Made by a program: the position numbers and the translations under genes. Shown piece after piece: positions 45,949 to 55,395 of a stretch of DNA of 64,000 bases (positions within the stretch are counted from its first letter, which is position 1; each line of letters begins with the position of its first letter). Where the stretch lies: positions 1-64,000 of the forward strand of contig CAZQJC010000200.1 in the NCBI GenBank assembly GCA_964593795.1. Reading direction: 5' to 3'. The stretch is from JAHFDS01 sp964593795 (GTDB taxonomy: Bacteria; Myxococcota_A; Polyangia; JAHFDS01). The notes beneath the pieces are model-generated. The model was given only the letters and a program-made list of their open reading frames with translations, was not told the DNA's origin and made no database searches.

Positions 45949-47544
45949 GTGGCCGAGGCCGATCTCCCCGAGCGCCTCCAGCCCCAGCGCTTCGAGGAAT
46001 ACGAGCTCCTGCGCGTGCTGGGTCAGGGCGCGATGGGCACGGTGTGGCTGGCGCGCGATCGGAACCTCGCGCGCGACGTCGCGATCAAGCTGATCTCGGC
46101 GACGGACCCCGACGCGGGCACGCGCGACCGGTTCGTGCGCGAGGCGCGCGCCATCGCGCAGATCACGCACCCGAACGTGATCCAGGTCTTCCGCGTCGGC
46201 GAGGCCGAGGGTCGCGTCTTCCTGGTCACCGAGCTGCTCCGAGGGCAGCCCCTGTCGGACCTCGCGCGCCCGGTCGCGGCCCCGCTCTTCGAGGCGCTCG
46301 CCCGCGGGCTCGCCGCCGGCCTCGCCGCGGCGCACGACAAGGGCCTGCTGCACCGGGACATCAAGCCGGCCAACGCTTTCCTCACCGAGGACGGCGTGGT
46401 CAAGCTGCTCGACTTCGGCCTCGCGAAGTCGCAGACCGGCGACCTCCTCGCGGGATCGATCGTGCTCGGAGCCGGCGCGCTCGAGGCGCCGGCCGAGCCC
46501 GCGGAGCCGGCGCGGCCCGCAGACCCTGCGCTCGCCGCGACGCACGATGCGTCCCGCCCCTCCGCGCCGCCCCGGCGCGACTCACGCGGCCCCATCGTGC
46601 TCTCGGGCGGCTCGCTCACGCGTACGCTGCCGGGCTCGCTCGTCGGCACGCCGCTCTACATGGCGCCCGAGCTCTGGGAGGGGCAGCCCGCGAGCGCCGC
46701 GTCGGACGTCTACGCGCTCGGTGCGACGCTGTTCCACCTCGGCGCAGGACGGCCGCCCTACGACGAGAAGACGCTGCCCGAGCTGCGCGCCGCCCTCGAG
46801 ACACGCCGGCCGCCTGGGCTGCGGACGCTGCGGCTCGACCTGCCCGCCGAGGTCTGCGCGGCCATCGACCGGTGCCTCGCGCACGATCCCGCGGCGCGCT
46901 TCGCCGATGCGAGCGAGCTCGCTCGCGCGCTGCACGTGCAAGGGCGTCGCACCCTCGGACGACCGCTCCTGCTCGCCGCATCCGCCGCGGCGGTGGTCGT
47001 CCTCGCGGGGGCCGCGCTCCTCTTCCGCGGCGCACCCCGCGGCGCGAACCACGGCGCGGGCGCGGCCGTCACCACGAGCGGCGCGGCCGGGCACGTGCGC
47101 GACACCTCCGGGCCGCTGCGCATCGCGGTCCTGCCGTTCCGCGTCGCCGCGGGCGCACCCGCGGGCCTCGGCGAGGGCCTCGCCGAGACCATCACGACGG
47201 CCCTCGTCGGCGTCGCCGGCATCAAGCTCATCGAGCGCGCGCAGCTCGCCGCGGACCTCGGCGAGATCGACTTCGGCCAGAGCAAGTACGTGGACCCCGC
47301 CACACGCGCGCGGCTCGGCCGGGTGCAGGGCGCCGAGCTCGTCGTCGTCGGCGCGGCCCAGCAGGCAGGCGGGGAGCTCCGCCTCGACGGCCGCCTGCTC
47401 GACGTGGAGTCCGGCGAGATCCTGGCCACCCACACCGTGCGCGGCGCTGCCGCGAGCGCGTTCGAGCTCCAGGACAAGCTCGCGGTCGCCCTCCGCGGCG
47501 AGCTCCAGGGACGCGCACGCCCCCCGAGAGGAGCCCCGCCGTGA
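45949..47544 (+). CDS. Ser/Thr kinase with CsgG/TolB-like periplasmic domain
   Basis: A 531-residue membrane kinase. Catalytic domain about 13-325: LGQGAMGTVWLARD, VAIKLISATD, LLHRDIKPANAFL, LLDFGLAKS, then an Ala/Pro-rich insert of about 60 residues before GTPLYMAPELWEG. One transmembrane helix (LLLAASAAAVVVLAGAALLF, about 342-361) and an extracytoplasmic domain (LRIAVLPFRVAAGAPAGLGEGLAETITT, IKLIERAQLAADLGEI, GAELVVVGAAQQAGGELRLDGRLLDVESGEI) of the CsgG/FlgO family. GTG 45949 is chosen. The next gene repeats that domain and overlaps by 4 bases. First host gene right of the element. Confidence 0.9.
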   Translation: MAEADLPERLQPQRFEEYELLRVLGQGAMGTVWLARDRNLARDVAIKLISATDPDAGTRDRFVREARAIAQITHPNVIQVFRVGEAEGRVFLVTELLRGQPLSDLARPVAAPLFEALARGLAAGLAAAHDKGLLHRDIKPANAFLTEDGVVKLLDFGLAKSQTGDLLAGSIVLGAGALEAPAEPAEPARPADPALAATHDASRPSAPPRRDSRGPIVLSGGSLTRTLPGSLVGTPLYMAPELWEGQPASAASDVYALGATLFHLGAGRPPYDEKTLPELRAALETRRPPGLRTLRLDLPAEVCAAIDRCLAHDPAARFADASELARALHVQGRRTLGRPLLLAASAAAVVVLAGAALLFRGAPRGANHGAGAAVTTSGAAGHVRDTSGPLRIAVLPFRVAAGAPAGLGEGLAETITTALVGVAGIKLIERAQLAADLGEIDFGQSKYVDPATRARLGRVQGAELVVVGAAQQAGGELRLDGRLLDVESGEILATHTVRGAAASAFELQDKLAVALRGELQGRARPPRGAPP

Positions 47545-48962
47545 CCCTCGCCCTGCGAAGCCTCCCGCTCGCGCTCGTGCTCCTCGGCCTCCGCGCCCCG
47601 GCCGCGCACGGCGCGGGCGACAAGCCGCGGGCCGTCGCCGTCATGCCCTTTCGCAACGCCAGCGGCGAGGCGCAGCTCGACTGGCTCTCGCTCGGCATCG
47701 CCGAGGCCATGACGAGCGATCTGCGCAGGATCCGCGGCTTTCGCGTGGTCGAGCGCACGCAGGTCGAGCGCGCGATCACCGAGCTCAAGCTGCAGAAGGG
47801 TGACGACCCGCAGTCGCGCGCGGCCGACCTCGGCAAGCTCGTCGGGGCGCGCCTGCTCGTCGTGGGCGGCTACCAGGTCTCCGGCGGCAGCGCGCGCCTG
47901 ACCGCACGCTTCGTCGACGTCGAGACGGGCGTCGTCGAGAACGCCGCCAAGGTCACCGGGCCCCTCAAGCAGATCTTCGCGCTCGAGGACAAGATCGTCG
48001 ACCAGCTCACCGCGCGCTACCGCGTGCCCGTCTCCAAGGAGGAGCGCGCCGAGGTGCGCAAGGTGCCCACGAAGAACCTCGATGCCTTCCGCCTCTACGC
48101 CCTCGCGCTCGGCGCGGGCTCGAGCGACGAGAAGCGCGCGTTCCTCAAGAGCGCCGTCGCGCTCGATCCGAAGTTCACCTTCGCCGTCGACGACCTCGCC
48201 GCGCTCGAGAAGCGCATGGAGGGCTACCGCGAGAAGCGCGAGAAGGCGGTCGAGGAGAAGGCCCAGGAGCTCGACAGGCTGCGCGCCGACAGCAAGCTCG
48301 GGGCGCAGGCCGCGATGCAGCTCCTCGCGAGCCGCATGACCGCGTTCCAGTGGAAGCGCCTGCTCGCCGACGCCGAGCGCATCTACAAGGACCCTCCGAA
48401 GAGCGAGCTGCCGGGCGTGGACGTGCGCGAGATGGCGAGCTTCTACATCTTCCAGGCGCACCACATGCTCAAGCACCTCGACCTCGCGCTGCAGGCAGGA
48501 GAGCGCCACCTCAAGGAGTACCCCGCGGGCGCGTACTTCCAGAGCGTCGAGTCGATGATGAACTTCATGATCGAGGAGCGGCGCAAGCGCGAGGAGGGCA
48601 AGGCGGCGCTCGTCAAGGCCCTGAGCGACCTCGATCTCGAGCGGCAGCAGGTGCTCTCGCAGCCCAGCCCGAACGACGTGCGCGTGCGCTCGCTGGACTG
48701 GCAGCCGTGCCTGGTCGCCGTCCGCGATCACCACCAGTACGCGCGCGCGCTCGAGCTCTGCGCCGCGTACCGCAAGAAGCACCCGCAGGACCCCGGCGAC
48801 TCGTTCTTCGTCCTGTCGTCGTTCTACTCGATGCTGGCGCTCGCCGAGCTCGGCCGCTTCGACGAGGCGCGCAAGCAGGCGGCGGAGCTCAGCCAGCGCG
48901 TCCCCACGGCGGAGCGGGACTACCACCTCAAGTCGATGATGCAGAGCTGGCCGAGGGACTGA
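47541..48962 (+). CDS. Exported CsgG/FlgO-like protein with helical repeats
   Basis: A 473-residue periplasmic protein. Signal peptide (SLPLALVLLGLRAPAAHG), CsgG/FlgO-like domain about 27-160 (RAVAVMPFRNASGEAQLDWLSLGIAEAMTSDLRRI, VVERTQVERAITELKLQ, GKLVGARLLVVGGYQVSG, RFVDVETGVVE), then a TPR-like alpha-helical region to the end. The N-terminal domain is the same as the outer part of the kinase just upstream, to which it is coupled (GTGA overlap), so the two probably interact across the membrane. Convergent with sucB, 11 bases away. Confidence 0.82.
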   Translation: MTLALRSLPLALVLLGLRAPAAHGAGDKPRAVAVMPFRNASGEAQLDWLSLGIAEAMTSDLRRIRGFRVVERTQVERAITELKLQKGDDPQSRAADLGKLVGARLLVVGGYQVSGGSARLTARFVDVETGVVENAAKVTGPLKQIFALEDKIVDQLTARYRVPVSKEERAEVRKVPTKNLDAFRLYALALGAGSSDEKRAFLKSAVALDPKFTFAVDDLAALEKRMEGYREKREKAVEEKAQELDRLRADSKLGAQAAMQLLASRMTAFQWKRLLADAERIYKDPPKSELPGVDVREMASFYIFQAHHMLKHLDLALQAGERHLKEYPAGAYFQSVESMMNFMIEERRKREEGKAALVKALSDLDLERQQVLSQPSPNDVRVRSLDWQPCLVAVRDHHQYARALELCAAYRKKHPQDPGDSFFVLSSFYSMLALAELGRFDEARKQAAELSQRVPTAERDYHLKSMMQSWPRD

Positions 48963-48973
48963 CGGCGGGAGGG

Positions 48974-50200
48974 TCAGAGCGAGAAGAGCAGGCGATCGGG
49001 TGACTCGAGGCGCTCCTTGATCGAGACCAGGAACTGCACCGCCTCGCGCCCGTCCACCACCCGGTGGTCGTAGGACACCGCGAGGTACATCATCGGCCGC
49101 ACCACCACCGCGTCGCCGACCACGACCGCGCGCTTGACGATGTTGTGCATGCCGAGGATGCCCGTCTGCGGCATGTTCAGGAGCGGCGTCGACATCATCG
49201 AGCCGTAGATCCCGCCGTTCGTGATCGAGAACGTGCCGCCCGAGAGCTCCTCGAGCGTGAGCTTCGAGTCGGACGCCTTCTGCGCGAGCTCCGTGATCCC
49301 ACGCTCGATCTCCGCGAAGCCGAGGCGGTCCGCGCCCCGCAGCACGGGCACGACGAGGCCCTTGCCGCCGCCGACCGCGATGCCGATGTCGTAGTGCTTC
49401 TTGTAGACGATGGCGTCGCCGCGGACCTCGGCGTTCAGGCCCGGGAACCTCTGCAAGGCCGCCACGGCCGCCTTGACGAAGAACGACATGAACCCGAGCT
49501 TGCATCCATGCGTCTTGGCGAATTCGTCGCCGAACTGCTTGCGCAGCGCCATCACCGCCGTCATGTCGACCTCGTTGAAGGTCGTCAAGATCGCCGCCGT
49601 GTGCTGCGCTTGCACGAGCCGCTCCGCGATGCGCTTCCGCAGCGGCGACATCGGCACGACCTCCTCGTGCGCGCCGCGCGCGCCGGGGGCGGGAATCGGG
49701 GCCGGCGTCGCAGGCGTCGACGGGGCGGTGGCGGCCAGCTCGGGGTGCTCGCGGAGGCTCTTGCGCTGGGCCGGCGACAGCCGTGCGTCCATGGACGCGA
49801 CCGGGGGCGGTGCGGGCGGCGAGATCGTCACCGCTGCGCTCGCCGCGGGCGGCACGGAGGGCTTGGCTTCCGCCGCCGCCGGCGCGGGCGGTGGCGTCGT
49901 GGGCGGACGGCTCGCGGGGACCGCCGGCTTCGCGGCCCCGGCCGGGGCCACCCTGGTGGCGGCACCGTTCTGCGCGACTTGACCGATCACCTGCCCCACC
50001 CGCACCGTCGCGCCGACCTTGAAGCGCTGCTCGCCGAGCACGCCTCCCGCCGGAGCGCGCAGCTCCACGGTGATCTTGTCGGTCTCGAGATCCACGAGCG
50101 GCTCGTCCGCGGCGACCGTGTCACCGACGTTCTTGAGCCAGCGCGCGATCACCGCCTCGGTGATCGACTCTCCGAGCGTGGGCACCACGAGATCCGCCAT
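48974..50200 (-). CDS. sucB: 2-oxoglutarate dehydrogenase E2 (dihydrolipoyl succinyltransferase)
   Basis: A 408-residue E2 core enzyme that transfers succinyl groups from lipoamide to CoA in the TCA cycle. Lipoyl domain 1-76 with the lipoylated Lys in ETDKITVE; Ala/Pro linker; catalytic domain about 175-405 with SPLRKRIAERL, FNEVDMTAVM, GGTFSITNGGIYGSM and the active site SYDHRVVDGREA. The middle has SPAQRKSLREHPELAA, the start of a peripheral subunit-binding domain, but not the GTGxxGR.xxxDV part that binds E3. No sucA or lpd is adjacent. Confidence 0.9.
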   Translation of the reverse strand: MADLVVPTLGESITEAVIARWLKNVGDTVAADEPLVDLETDKITVELRAPAGGVLGEQRFKVGATVRVGQVIGQVAQNGAATRVAPAGAAKPAVPASRPPTTPPPAPAAAEAKPSVPPAASAAVTISPPAPPPVASMDARLSPAQRKSLREHPELAATAPSTPATPAPIPAPGARGAHEEVVPMSPLRKRIAERLVQAQHTAAILTTFNEVDMTAVMALRKQFGDEFAKTHGCKLGFMSFFVKAAVAALQRFPGLNAEVRGDAIVYKKHYDIGIAVGGGKGLVVPVLRGADRLGFAEIERGITELAQKASDSKLTLEELSGGTFSITNGGIYGSMMSTPLLNMPQTGILGMHNIVKRAVVVGDAVVVRPMMYLAVSYDHRVVDGREAVQFLVSIKERLESPDRLLFSL

Positions 50201-50281
50201 CTTCCGCTTGCTCCTTCGACCCGTCTGGGCCAGAAAGCCTACCCCAGCGCCTCGGCCGGGGGATCCGATTGTTGCCGTGCG

Positions 50282-51448
50282 TTACCGCGAGCTCCCGGCG
50301 ACCTTGCTCATGCGCCTGACCGCCTCGGCGAGGCGATCGGACGGCGCGCACAGCGTCAGCCGCACGAAGCCCTCGCCGGCCGCGCCGAAGCCGGTGGCCG
50401 GCGTCGCCACCACGTGCGCCTCGGCGAGCAGGCGCGCCGTGAAGTCCAGGCTCGACACGCCCGGCGGGCACGCCACGAGCGTGTAGAACGCCGCCTCCGG
50501 CACGACCACGTCGAACCCGGCGGCCACGAGGCCCCCGCAGAGCACGTCCCTGCGCGCGCGGTACGTCGCGCGCAGCTCGGCGACGACGTCCTGCGGTCCC
50601 TCGAGCGCCGCCACGCCCGCGAGCTGGATGGCCTCGAAGCACCCCGAGTCCGTGTGCGTCTTGACCTTGCCGAGCGCCCCGACGAGCGTCGCATTGCCGG
50701 CCGCCCAGCCGACGCGCCAGCCCGTCATGTTGTACGTCTTCGACAGCGAGTGGAACTCGATGCCGACGTCCATCGCCCCTGGCGTCTCGAGGAACGACCG
50801 CGGCGGCGCGCCGAAGTAGATCTCCGAGTACGCGAGATCGGAGGCGACGATGATGTCGTGCGACCGCGCGAAGGCCACGACGTCGGCGTAGAACGCGTCC
50901 GTGGCGAGGGCCGCCGTCGGGTTGTTCGGGTAGTTGATCCACATGACCTTGGCGCGCTTCGCCACGTCGGTGGGGATCGCCGCGAGGTCCGGCAGGAACC
51001 CGCGCTCGCGGCGCAGCGGCATCTTGTGCACCTCGCCGCCCACGAAGCGGGTCCAGGTCTCGTAGACGGGATAGCCGGGGTCGGGCACGAGCACGACGTC
51101 GCCGGGGTCCACCACGGCCATCGGGAAGTGCGCGATGCCCTCCTTCGAGCCGATGAGCGCGACGACCTCGCGGCCCGCGTCGAGCGTGACGCCGAAGCGC
51201 TTGCCGTAGAACGCGGCGGCCGCCCGGCGGAACGCCTCCATCCCCACGTACGAGGGGTACTGGTGGTGCTTCGGGTCCCGCGCGGCGCGCTCGAGGGCGG
51301 CGATCACGTGCGGTGGGGTCGGCAGGTCGGGATCGCCGATGCCGAGCTCGATCAGGTCGGCGCCCTTCTTTCGGGCCTCGGCCTTGAGCTCGTCGATGCG
51401 GGCGAACAGGTAAGGGGGCAGCTCGGCGATACGTGCGGCAACTCGCAT
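50282..51448 (-). CDS. dapL: LL-diaminopimelate aminotransferase (class I fold)
   Basis: A 388-residue PLP enzyme; best guess is the direct conversion of tetrahydrodipicolinate to LL-diaminopimelate for lysine and peptidoglycan. N-terminus RIAELPPYLFARIDELKAEARKKG, IELGIGDPDLPTP, PGYPVYETWTRFVGG, WINYPNNPT, SDLAYSEIYF, PLP Lys in HSLSKTYNMTGWRVGWAAGN and Arg in FVRLTLC. The opening motifs match DapL better than aspartate or alanine aminotransferases, but substrate assignment within this fold is not certain. ATG 51448 is divergent from the FHA gene with a 61-base gap. Confidence 0.78.
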   Translation of the reverse strand: MRVAARIAELPPYLFARIDELKAEARKKGADLIELGIGDPDLPTPPHVIAALERAARDPKHHQYPSYVGMEAFRRAAAAFYGKRFGVTLDAGREVVALIGSKEGIAHFPMAVVDPGDVVLVPDPGYPVYETWTRFVGGEVHKMPLRRERGFLPDLAAIPTDVAKRAKVMWINYPNNPTAALATDAFYADVVAFARSHDIIVASDLAYSEIYFGAPPRSFLETPGAMDVGIEFHSLSKTYNMTGWRVGWAAGNATLVGALGKVKTHTDSGCFEAIQLAGVAALEGPQDVVAELRATYRARRDVLCGGLVAAGFDVVVPEAAFYTLVACPPGVSSLDFTARLLAEAHVVATPATGFGAAGEGFVRLTLCAPSDRLAEAVRRMSKVAGSSR

Positions 51449-51509
51449 GGATGACCTCCGGAGGGCGCAGCATAGCGGACGTTCGGCCCCGGGCACGCTC
51501 CGCAGTAAG

Positions 51510-54011
51510 ATGTCGGTGATGCGCGAGTCCAAGCTCGGAGGCGGCGGCCGTCCGCCGCTCGACCCGGAGCCCGCCGACTCGACCGTCGTCGACCCGCGCC
51601 AGCTCGATTCGAGCGCGCGCCCGCACGACGACTTCGCCGAGGCGACGCCGACGCCGGTCGACGCCCGCGGCTTCCCGGCCTCGCCGCTCGGCGCGCCGCC
51701 GCCGGACGCCCCACCACGGCGGTCGCGACCACCGGCGCAGCACGAGACGTTCACGGGGCCGCCGACCGATCCCTCGATGGCGCCGCCGGACTCGCTGCGC
51801 ACGCTGCCGGTCGAGGACCACCTGCGGCCGCAGCCGGAGACGCTGCCACCGGGCCTCGATCCGACGGGACCGCGCACGCTGCCGCCGACCGATCCCTCGC
51901 TCCTGACGCTGCCCGCGGCCTCGCCCGTGCACGCGCCCACGCCGCCGCCACCGCGGGCCACCGCGATTCCGCCGCCGCCACCCGGCGCGACCACCGACGT
52001 CGTCCCCGGGGCCGGCCGCCCGGCCCGCACGACGGCCGAGCTGCCCATCACGGATCCGACGCTCGAGCCCCTCGAACCGACCCCAGCGCCGGCACCCGCA
52101 CCGCGGCCGCAGCCGGGACGGGCCAACGTGCCCACCGTCGAGCTCGCGCTCGATCGGGATCGCCAGCCGCGGGCCCCGAAGCCCCCTCCGCCGCCTGGGC
52201 GCACGTCGCAGCCACCGCCGCCCCCTTCGCCGCGGACCTCCGGCGCCTTCGCCGCGCAGCCGGTGCGCACGGCGGTGCCCCCGCCGGCGCCCACGGGATC
52301 CCGCACCTCCGACGCCTTCCCCGCGCAGCCACGGACCTCCGGCGCCTTTCCCGCGCAGCCCGCGCGGACCTCGAGCGGCGCCCAGTCACCCGCGGCACGG
52401 CCGAGCGCGCCGCCGGGCCCGCGGACCTCCGGCGCCTTTCCCGCGCAACCCGTCCGGGCGCCTTCGGGGGAGCCGATCTCGCGGCCATCCGCACGCCCGA
52501 GCGCGCCGCCCCGACCGAGCCGCACGCCGTCTCCGCGCATGTCAGGCAAGCTCGTGGTGGTCCAGGGCAACGACCGCGGCGAGGAGATCGAGCTCTCCGA
52601 TTCGCTGTCGATCGGCCGCGCCCTCGGAAATGACCTCGTGCTCGCCGACGTCGCGGTCTCGCGCAAGCACGTACAGCTCCGCTGGACTGGCCTCGAGTAC
52701 GTGATCGAGGACCGCTCGAGCGGCAACGGCACGCTCGTCAATGGCAAGGAGGTCGGCCAGGCGGGCCTGCGCCACGGCGACCTGCTGGCCCTCGGGCAGA
52801 CGGTGCTCCGCTTCCAGCTCGCCGACGGACCGCCGCTACCGCCCATCGGCGACGACGGCGAGGTCCAGGGGCGGGCGCCTAGGCGTGCGTCCGTCGCCCC
52901 TTCCGCCGGGGACACCCCCGGCTCGGGCGCTCGCGCACCCGCCCACGATCCCCGGCCGCCCGAGCGTGGCAAGACGATCCCGCCACCGCGGGCCACCGTG
53001 GCCCCCTCCGCGCCCTCCGCGCCGAGCCCGCCGAAGAGCTTCTTCGAGCTGTCGTACCGCCGCGTGGGCGTCATCGCGGGCGCGACGCTCCTCGGCGCGA
53101 TGGCGACGAGCTGGCTCGCCACCCGCAGCAGCGACGGCGAGCGCGGCGGAGCGCTCGCGCGGGCCGAGGTCTCGCTCGGCGTCGCCCTCGCGTTCGTGCG
53201 GACGGAGCGGTGGGAGGACGCGCGGGCCGAGCTCCTCAAGACGAGCGCGCTCGCGCCGGGATCGCCGGGGGTCCGTCACTGGCTCGCCCGCGCGGAGACC
53301 GAGCTCGCCGGCCGCGCGAGCCTCGAGCAGGCGCGCCGGGCGCGGGATCGCCACGCCTGGCCTGAGGCCCGCCGAGCCCTGGCCGCGATCCCGCCGATCG
53401 CGAGCACGCACGAACAGGTCAGCCCGATGCTGGCGGAGATCAAGCGCGAGCAGGCGCGCAACGAGGCCGAGGGGACGGCCCCGCCGGGTGAGGTCGTCCG
53501 GGGCGACGCCGTCGAGGCCTACCGCAAGAAGGACTTCGCCGCCGCCGCCGCCGCGAGCCCACCCACGCTCGCCGATCAGATCCGCCGGATCGCCGCGGGC
53601 CTTGCGCGCGCGGACAGCGCGCAGCACCGGGGCGACCTCGGCGAGGCCGTCCGCGCGATCGAGGACGTCCTCGCCCGCGACCGCGCGCTCTCGATCTCCC
53701 AGGGCGCGCTCTCCGGCGAGCTCCGGCCGCGCCTGCAGCGAATCGCCGATCAGGACGCCAAGGCGAGCCTCGAGGCGGGCAAGCTCGAGCAGGCGTTCTC
53801 GTCGGCGAACGCGGCGATCCGCGTGGGCGGGCGCGGCGATCTCGTAGCCCGCCGCGTCCTCGCCGCCCTCGAGGACGCCGCTGCGGAGCTCTGCCGCGAC
53901 GCCCGGCGCCAGCGGGGCGAGGAGCAGAAAAGGACCTACCGGCGCGTCCTCAAGATCGTCCCCCGCACGAGCCCGTGGTACGAGCAGGCCGAAAAGGCCC
54001 TCGGCGAATGA
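51510..54011 (+). CDS. FHA protein with Pro-rich N-terminus and TPR-like C-terminus
   Basis: An 833-residue protein. Residues 1-345 are disordered, Pro/Thr/Arg-rich, with four copies of RTSGAFPAQP. FHA domain about 346-430: LSIGRALGNDLVLADVAVSRKHVQLRW, DRSSGNGTLVNGKEV, GDLLALGQTVLRF. Then a second Pro-rich stretch, one transmembrane helix about 515-535 (VGVIAGATLLGAMATSWLA) and a helical TPR-like domain to the end. The disordered part may be a substrate for host Ser/Thr kinases. ATG 51510 is chosen; another Met follows three codons later. Couples to the next gene by ATGA overlap. Confidence 0.85.
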   Translation: MSVMRESKLGGGGRPPLDPEPADSTVVDPRQLDSSARPHDDFAEATPTPVDARGFPASPLGAPPPDAPPRRSRPPAQHETFTGPPTDPSMAPPDSLRTLPVEDHLRPQPETLPPGLDPTGPRTLPPTDPSLLTLPAASPVHAPTPPPPRATAIPPPPPGATTDVVPGAGRPARTTAELPITDPTLEPLEPTPAPAPAPRPQPGRANVPTVELALDRDRQPRAPKPPPPPGRTSQPPPPPSPRTSGAFAAQPVRTAVPPPAPTGSRTSDAFPAQPRTSGAFPAQPARTSSGAQSPAARPSAPPGPRTSGAFPAQPVRAPSGEPISRPSARPSAPPRPSRTPSPRMSGKLVVVQGNDRGEEIELSDSLSIGRALGNDLVLADVAVSRKHVQLRWTGLEYVIEDRSSGNGTLVNGKEVGQAGLRHGDLLALGQTVLRFQLADGPPLPPIGDDGEVQGRAPRRASVAPSAGDTPGSGARAPAHDPRPPERGKTIPPPRATVAPSAPSAPSPPKSFFELSYRRVGVIAGATLLGAMATSWLATRSSDGERGGALARAEVSLGVALAFVRTERWEDARAELLKTSALAPGSPGVRHWLARAETELAGRASLEQARRARDRHAWPEARRALAAIPPIASTHEQVSPMLAEIKREQARNEAEGTAPPGEVVRGDAVEAYRKKDFAAAAAASPPTLADQIRRIAAGLARADSAQHRGDLGEAVRAIEDVLARDRALSISQGALSGELRPRLQRIADQDAKASLEAGKLEQAFSSANAAIRVGGRGDLVARRVLAALEDAAAELCRDARRQRGEEQKRTYRRVLKIVPRTSPWYEQAEKALGE
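52233..52451 (+). repeat. Four coding repeats RTS[G/D]AF[P/A]AQP
   Basis: The core cggacctccggcgcctt recurs four times with variable spacers inside the FHA gene, giving a decapeptide with a possible Thr/Ser phosphorylation site. Irregular spacing and coding function rule out a CRISPR array. Confidence 0.8.
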
Positions 54012-54967
54012 TCCCTCAGCCTCCCGCTGCAGCACCCGCCACGCGCTCGTGGCGCGGCAAGATCATGCTGGGCATCGCGCTCGGCGCCGCCGTCTACGTC
54101 GGCTTCGTGGCCTATGCCGACTGGGGCCGCGTCCAGGGTGCGCTCGCGTCCTTCGAGTGGCGCTGGCTCGCCGTGGCCCTGGCGCTGGCCCTCCTCAACT
54201 ACACGCTGCGCTTCTTCAAGTGGCAGCTCTACCTGTCCGTGCTCGACCTGTCCGTCCCCCCGTTGGAGAGCGCGCTCGTGTTCGTGTCGGGGTTCTCGCT
54301 GACGGTCACGCCCGGAAAGCTCGGCGAGGTGCTCAAGAGCTTCCTGCTGCGGGACCGCCAGGGCATCCCCGTGGCGCGGACCGCGCCGATCGTGGTCGCG
54401 GAGCGCCTGACGGACCTGCTCGCGCTCGCGCTCCTCGCCGTCTCCGGCGTCGCCACGCATCGCACGGGCGCGGTCGGCGTCATCGCCGGCGCGGGGCTCG
54501 TGGTGCTCGCGCTCGTCCTCGTGTCCTCGCGCCGCGCGGCCCACGCCCTCTTCCGCCTCGCGCCCGAGCGCTTCCGCGCGCGCCTCGACGAGATGTACGA
54601 CAGCGCGTGGAGGCTCCTCCGCCCGGTGCCGCTCGCCCTCGCCACCGTCCTGTCCGTCGCGGCCTGGTTCTGCGAGTGCGTGTCGCTCTGGCTCCTCGTG
54701 CGCGGCTTCCCCGGTGCGAGCGCCTCCTTGTCCCTGGCGACGTTCGTCTACGCCGTCACCACGATCGCGGGCGCGCTCTCGTTCCTGCCGGGTGGCCTCG
54801 GCGTCACCGAGGCCGGGATGACGGGTCTGCTCGTGCGGCTCGGCACCGGCATCACCACGCCCGTCGCGGTGGCGGCCACGTTCCTCGTCCGCCTCGCGAC
54901 GCTGTGGTTCGCGGTGCTGCTCGGCGCCGGCGCGCTCGTCCTGCACGGCCGCCGCGCCGCGTCCTGA
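54008..54967 (+). CDS. LPG_synthase_TM family membrane protein
   Basis: A 319-residue inner membrane protein with about eight helices, of the flippase-like family formerly UPF0104. Signature regions: FVSGFSLTVTPGKLGEVLKSFLLRDRQGI, PIVVAERLTDLLALALLAV, FVYAVTTIAGALSFLPGGLGVTEAGMTGLL and FLVRLATLWFAVLLG, with GKxGE and PGGxGxxE loops characteristic of the family, related to the transmembrane half of MprF. Probably handles a lipid or lipid-linked sugar; the substrate is unknown. ATG overlaps the FHA stop. Confidence 0.85.
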   Translation: MIPQPPAAAPATRSWRGKIMLGIALGAAVYVGFVAYADWGRVQGALASFEWRWLAVALALALLNYTLRFFKWQLYLSVLDLSVPPLESALVFVSGFSLTVTPGKLGEVLKSFLLRDRQGIPVARTAPIVVAERLTDLLALALLAVSGVATHRTGAVGVIAGAGLVVLALVLVSSRRAAHALFRLAPERFRARLDEMYDSAWRLLRPVPLALATVLSVAAWFCECVSLWLLVRGFPGASASLSLATFVYAVTTIAGALSFLPGGLGVTEAGMTGLLVRLGTGITTPVAVAATFLVRLATLWFAVLLGAGALVLHGRRAAS

Positions 54968-55017
54968 GCCGCTCCCCGGCACCTGGAGCGCCTCGCGCCT
55001 CGCGCTATACTCTCCAC

Positions 55018-55392
55018 ATGCGTCCGCTCGTCCTTGTCGCGCTGCTCTGGGGATGCGCCAGCGGCCAGCCGCAGATGGCCGTCGGCTCCGAGTTCGGCCA
55101 GAGCGAGAGCCTGCGCCCGGATCGAACCGCCGACGTGAACAACCGCATCGCCGAGGGCGAGGAGGAGGATCCGCTGCTCGCGGAGCTGCTCGACGAGGAG
55201 GACACCGACGCCGAGGACCCGGACAACGACGACCCCGGCGGGACGCCCCAGCGACAGCTCAGCCGCGCCGAGCAGCGGCAGGCCGATCGCCAGGCCGCCC
55301 TGGCCGAGCGGCGGCGGCGCCTCTCCGGCGCCAAGGCCGACCGAACCGAGGCCGCCGACGACGAAGAAGCCACAGAGGAGCGCGACGAATAG
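55018..55392 (+). CDS. Small acidic lipoprotein
   Basis: A 124-residue protein with lipoprotein signal MRPLVLVALLWGCASG (Cys 13), followed by very acidic (EGEEEDPLLAELLDEEDTDAEDPDNDD) then Arg/Gln-rich (SRAEQRQADRQAALAERRRR) low-complexity sequence. No enzyme motif. TATACT at 55006-55011 puts a likely transcription start close to the ATG, so the message may be leaderless. Followed after 3 bases by the M48-like gene. Confidence 0.65.
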   Translation: MRPLVLVALLWGCASGQPQMAVGSEFGQSESLRPDRTADVNNRIAEGEEEDPLLAELLDEEDTDAEDPDNDDPGGTPQRQLSRAEQRQADRQAALAERRRRLSGAKADRTEAADDEEATEERDE

Positions 55393-55395
55393 CCG

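Noticed and set aside
52233..52451. CRISPR-like spaced repeats
   Set aside because: Copies are in frame, imperfect, irregularly spaced and lie in a coding sequence; no cas genes in the window.
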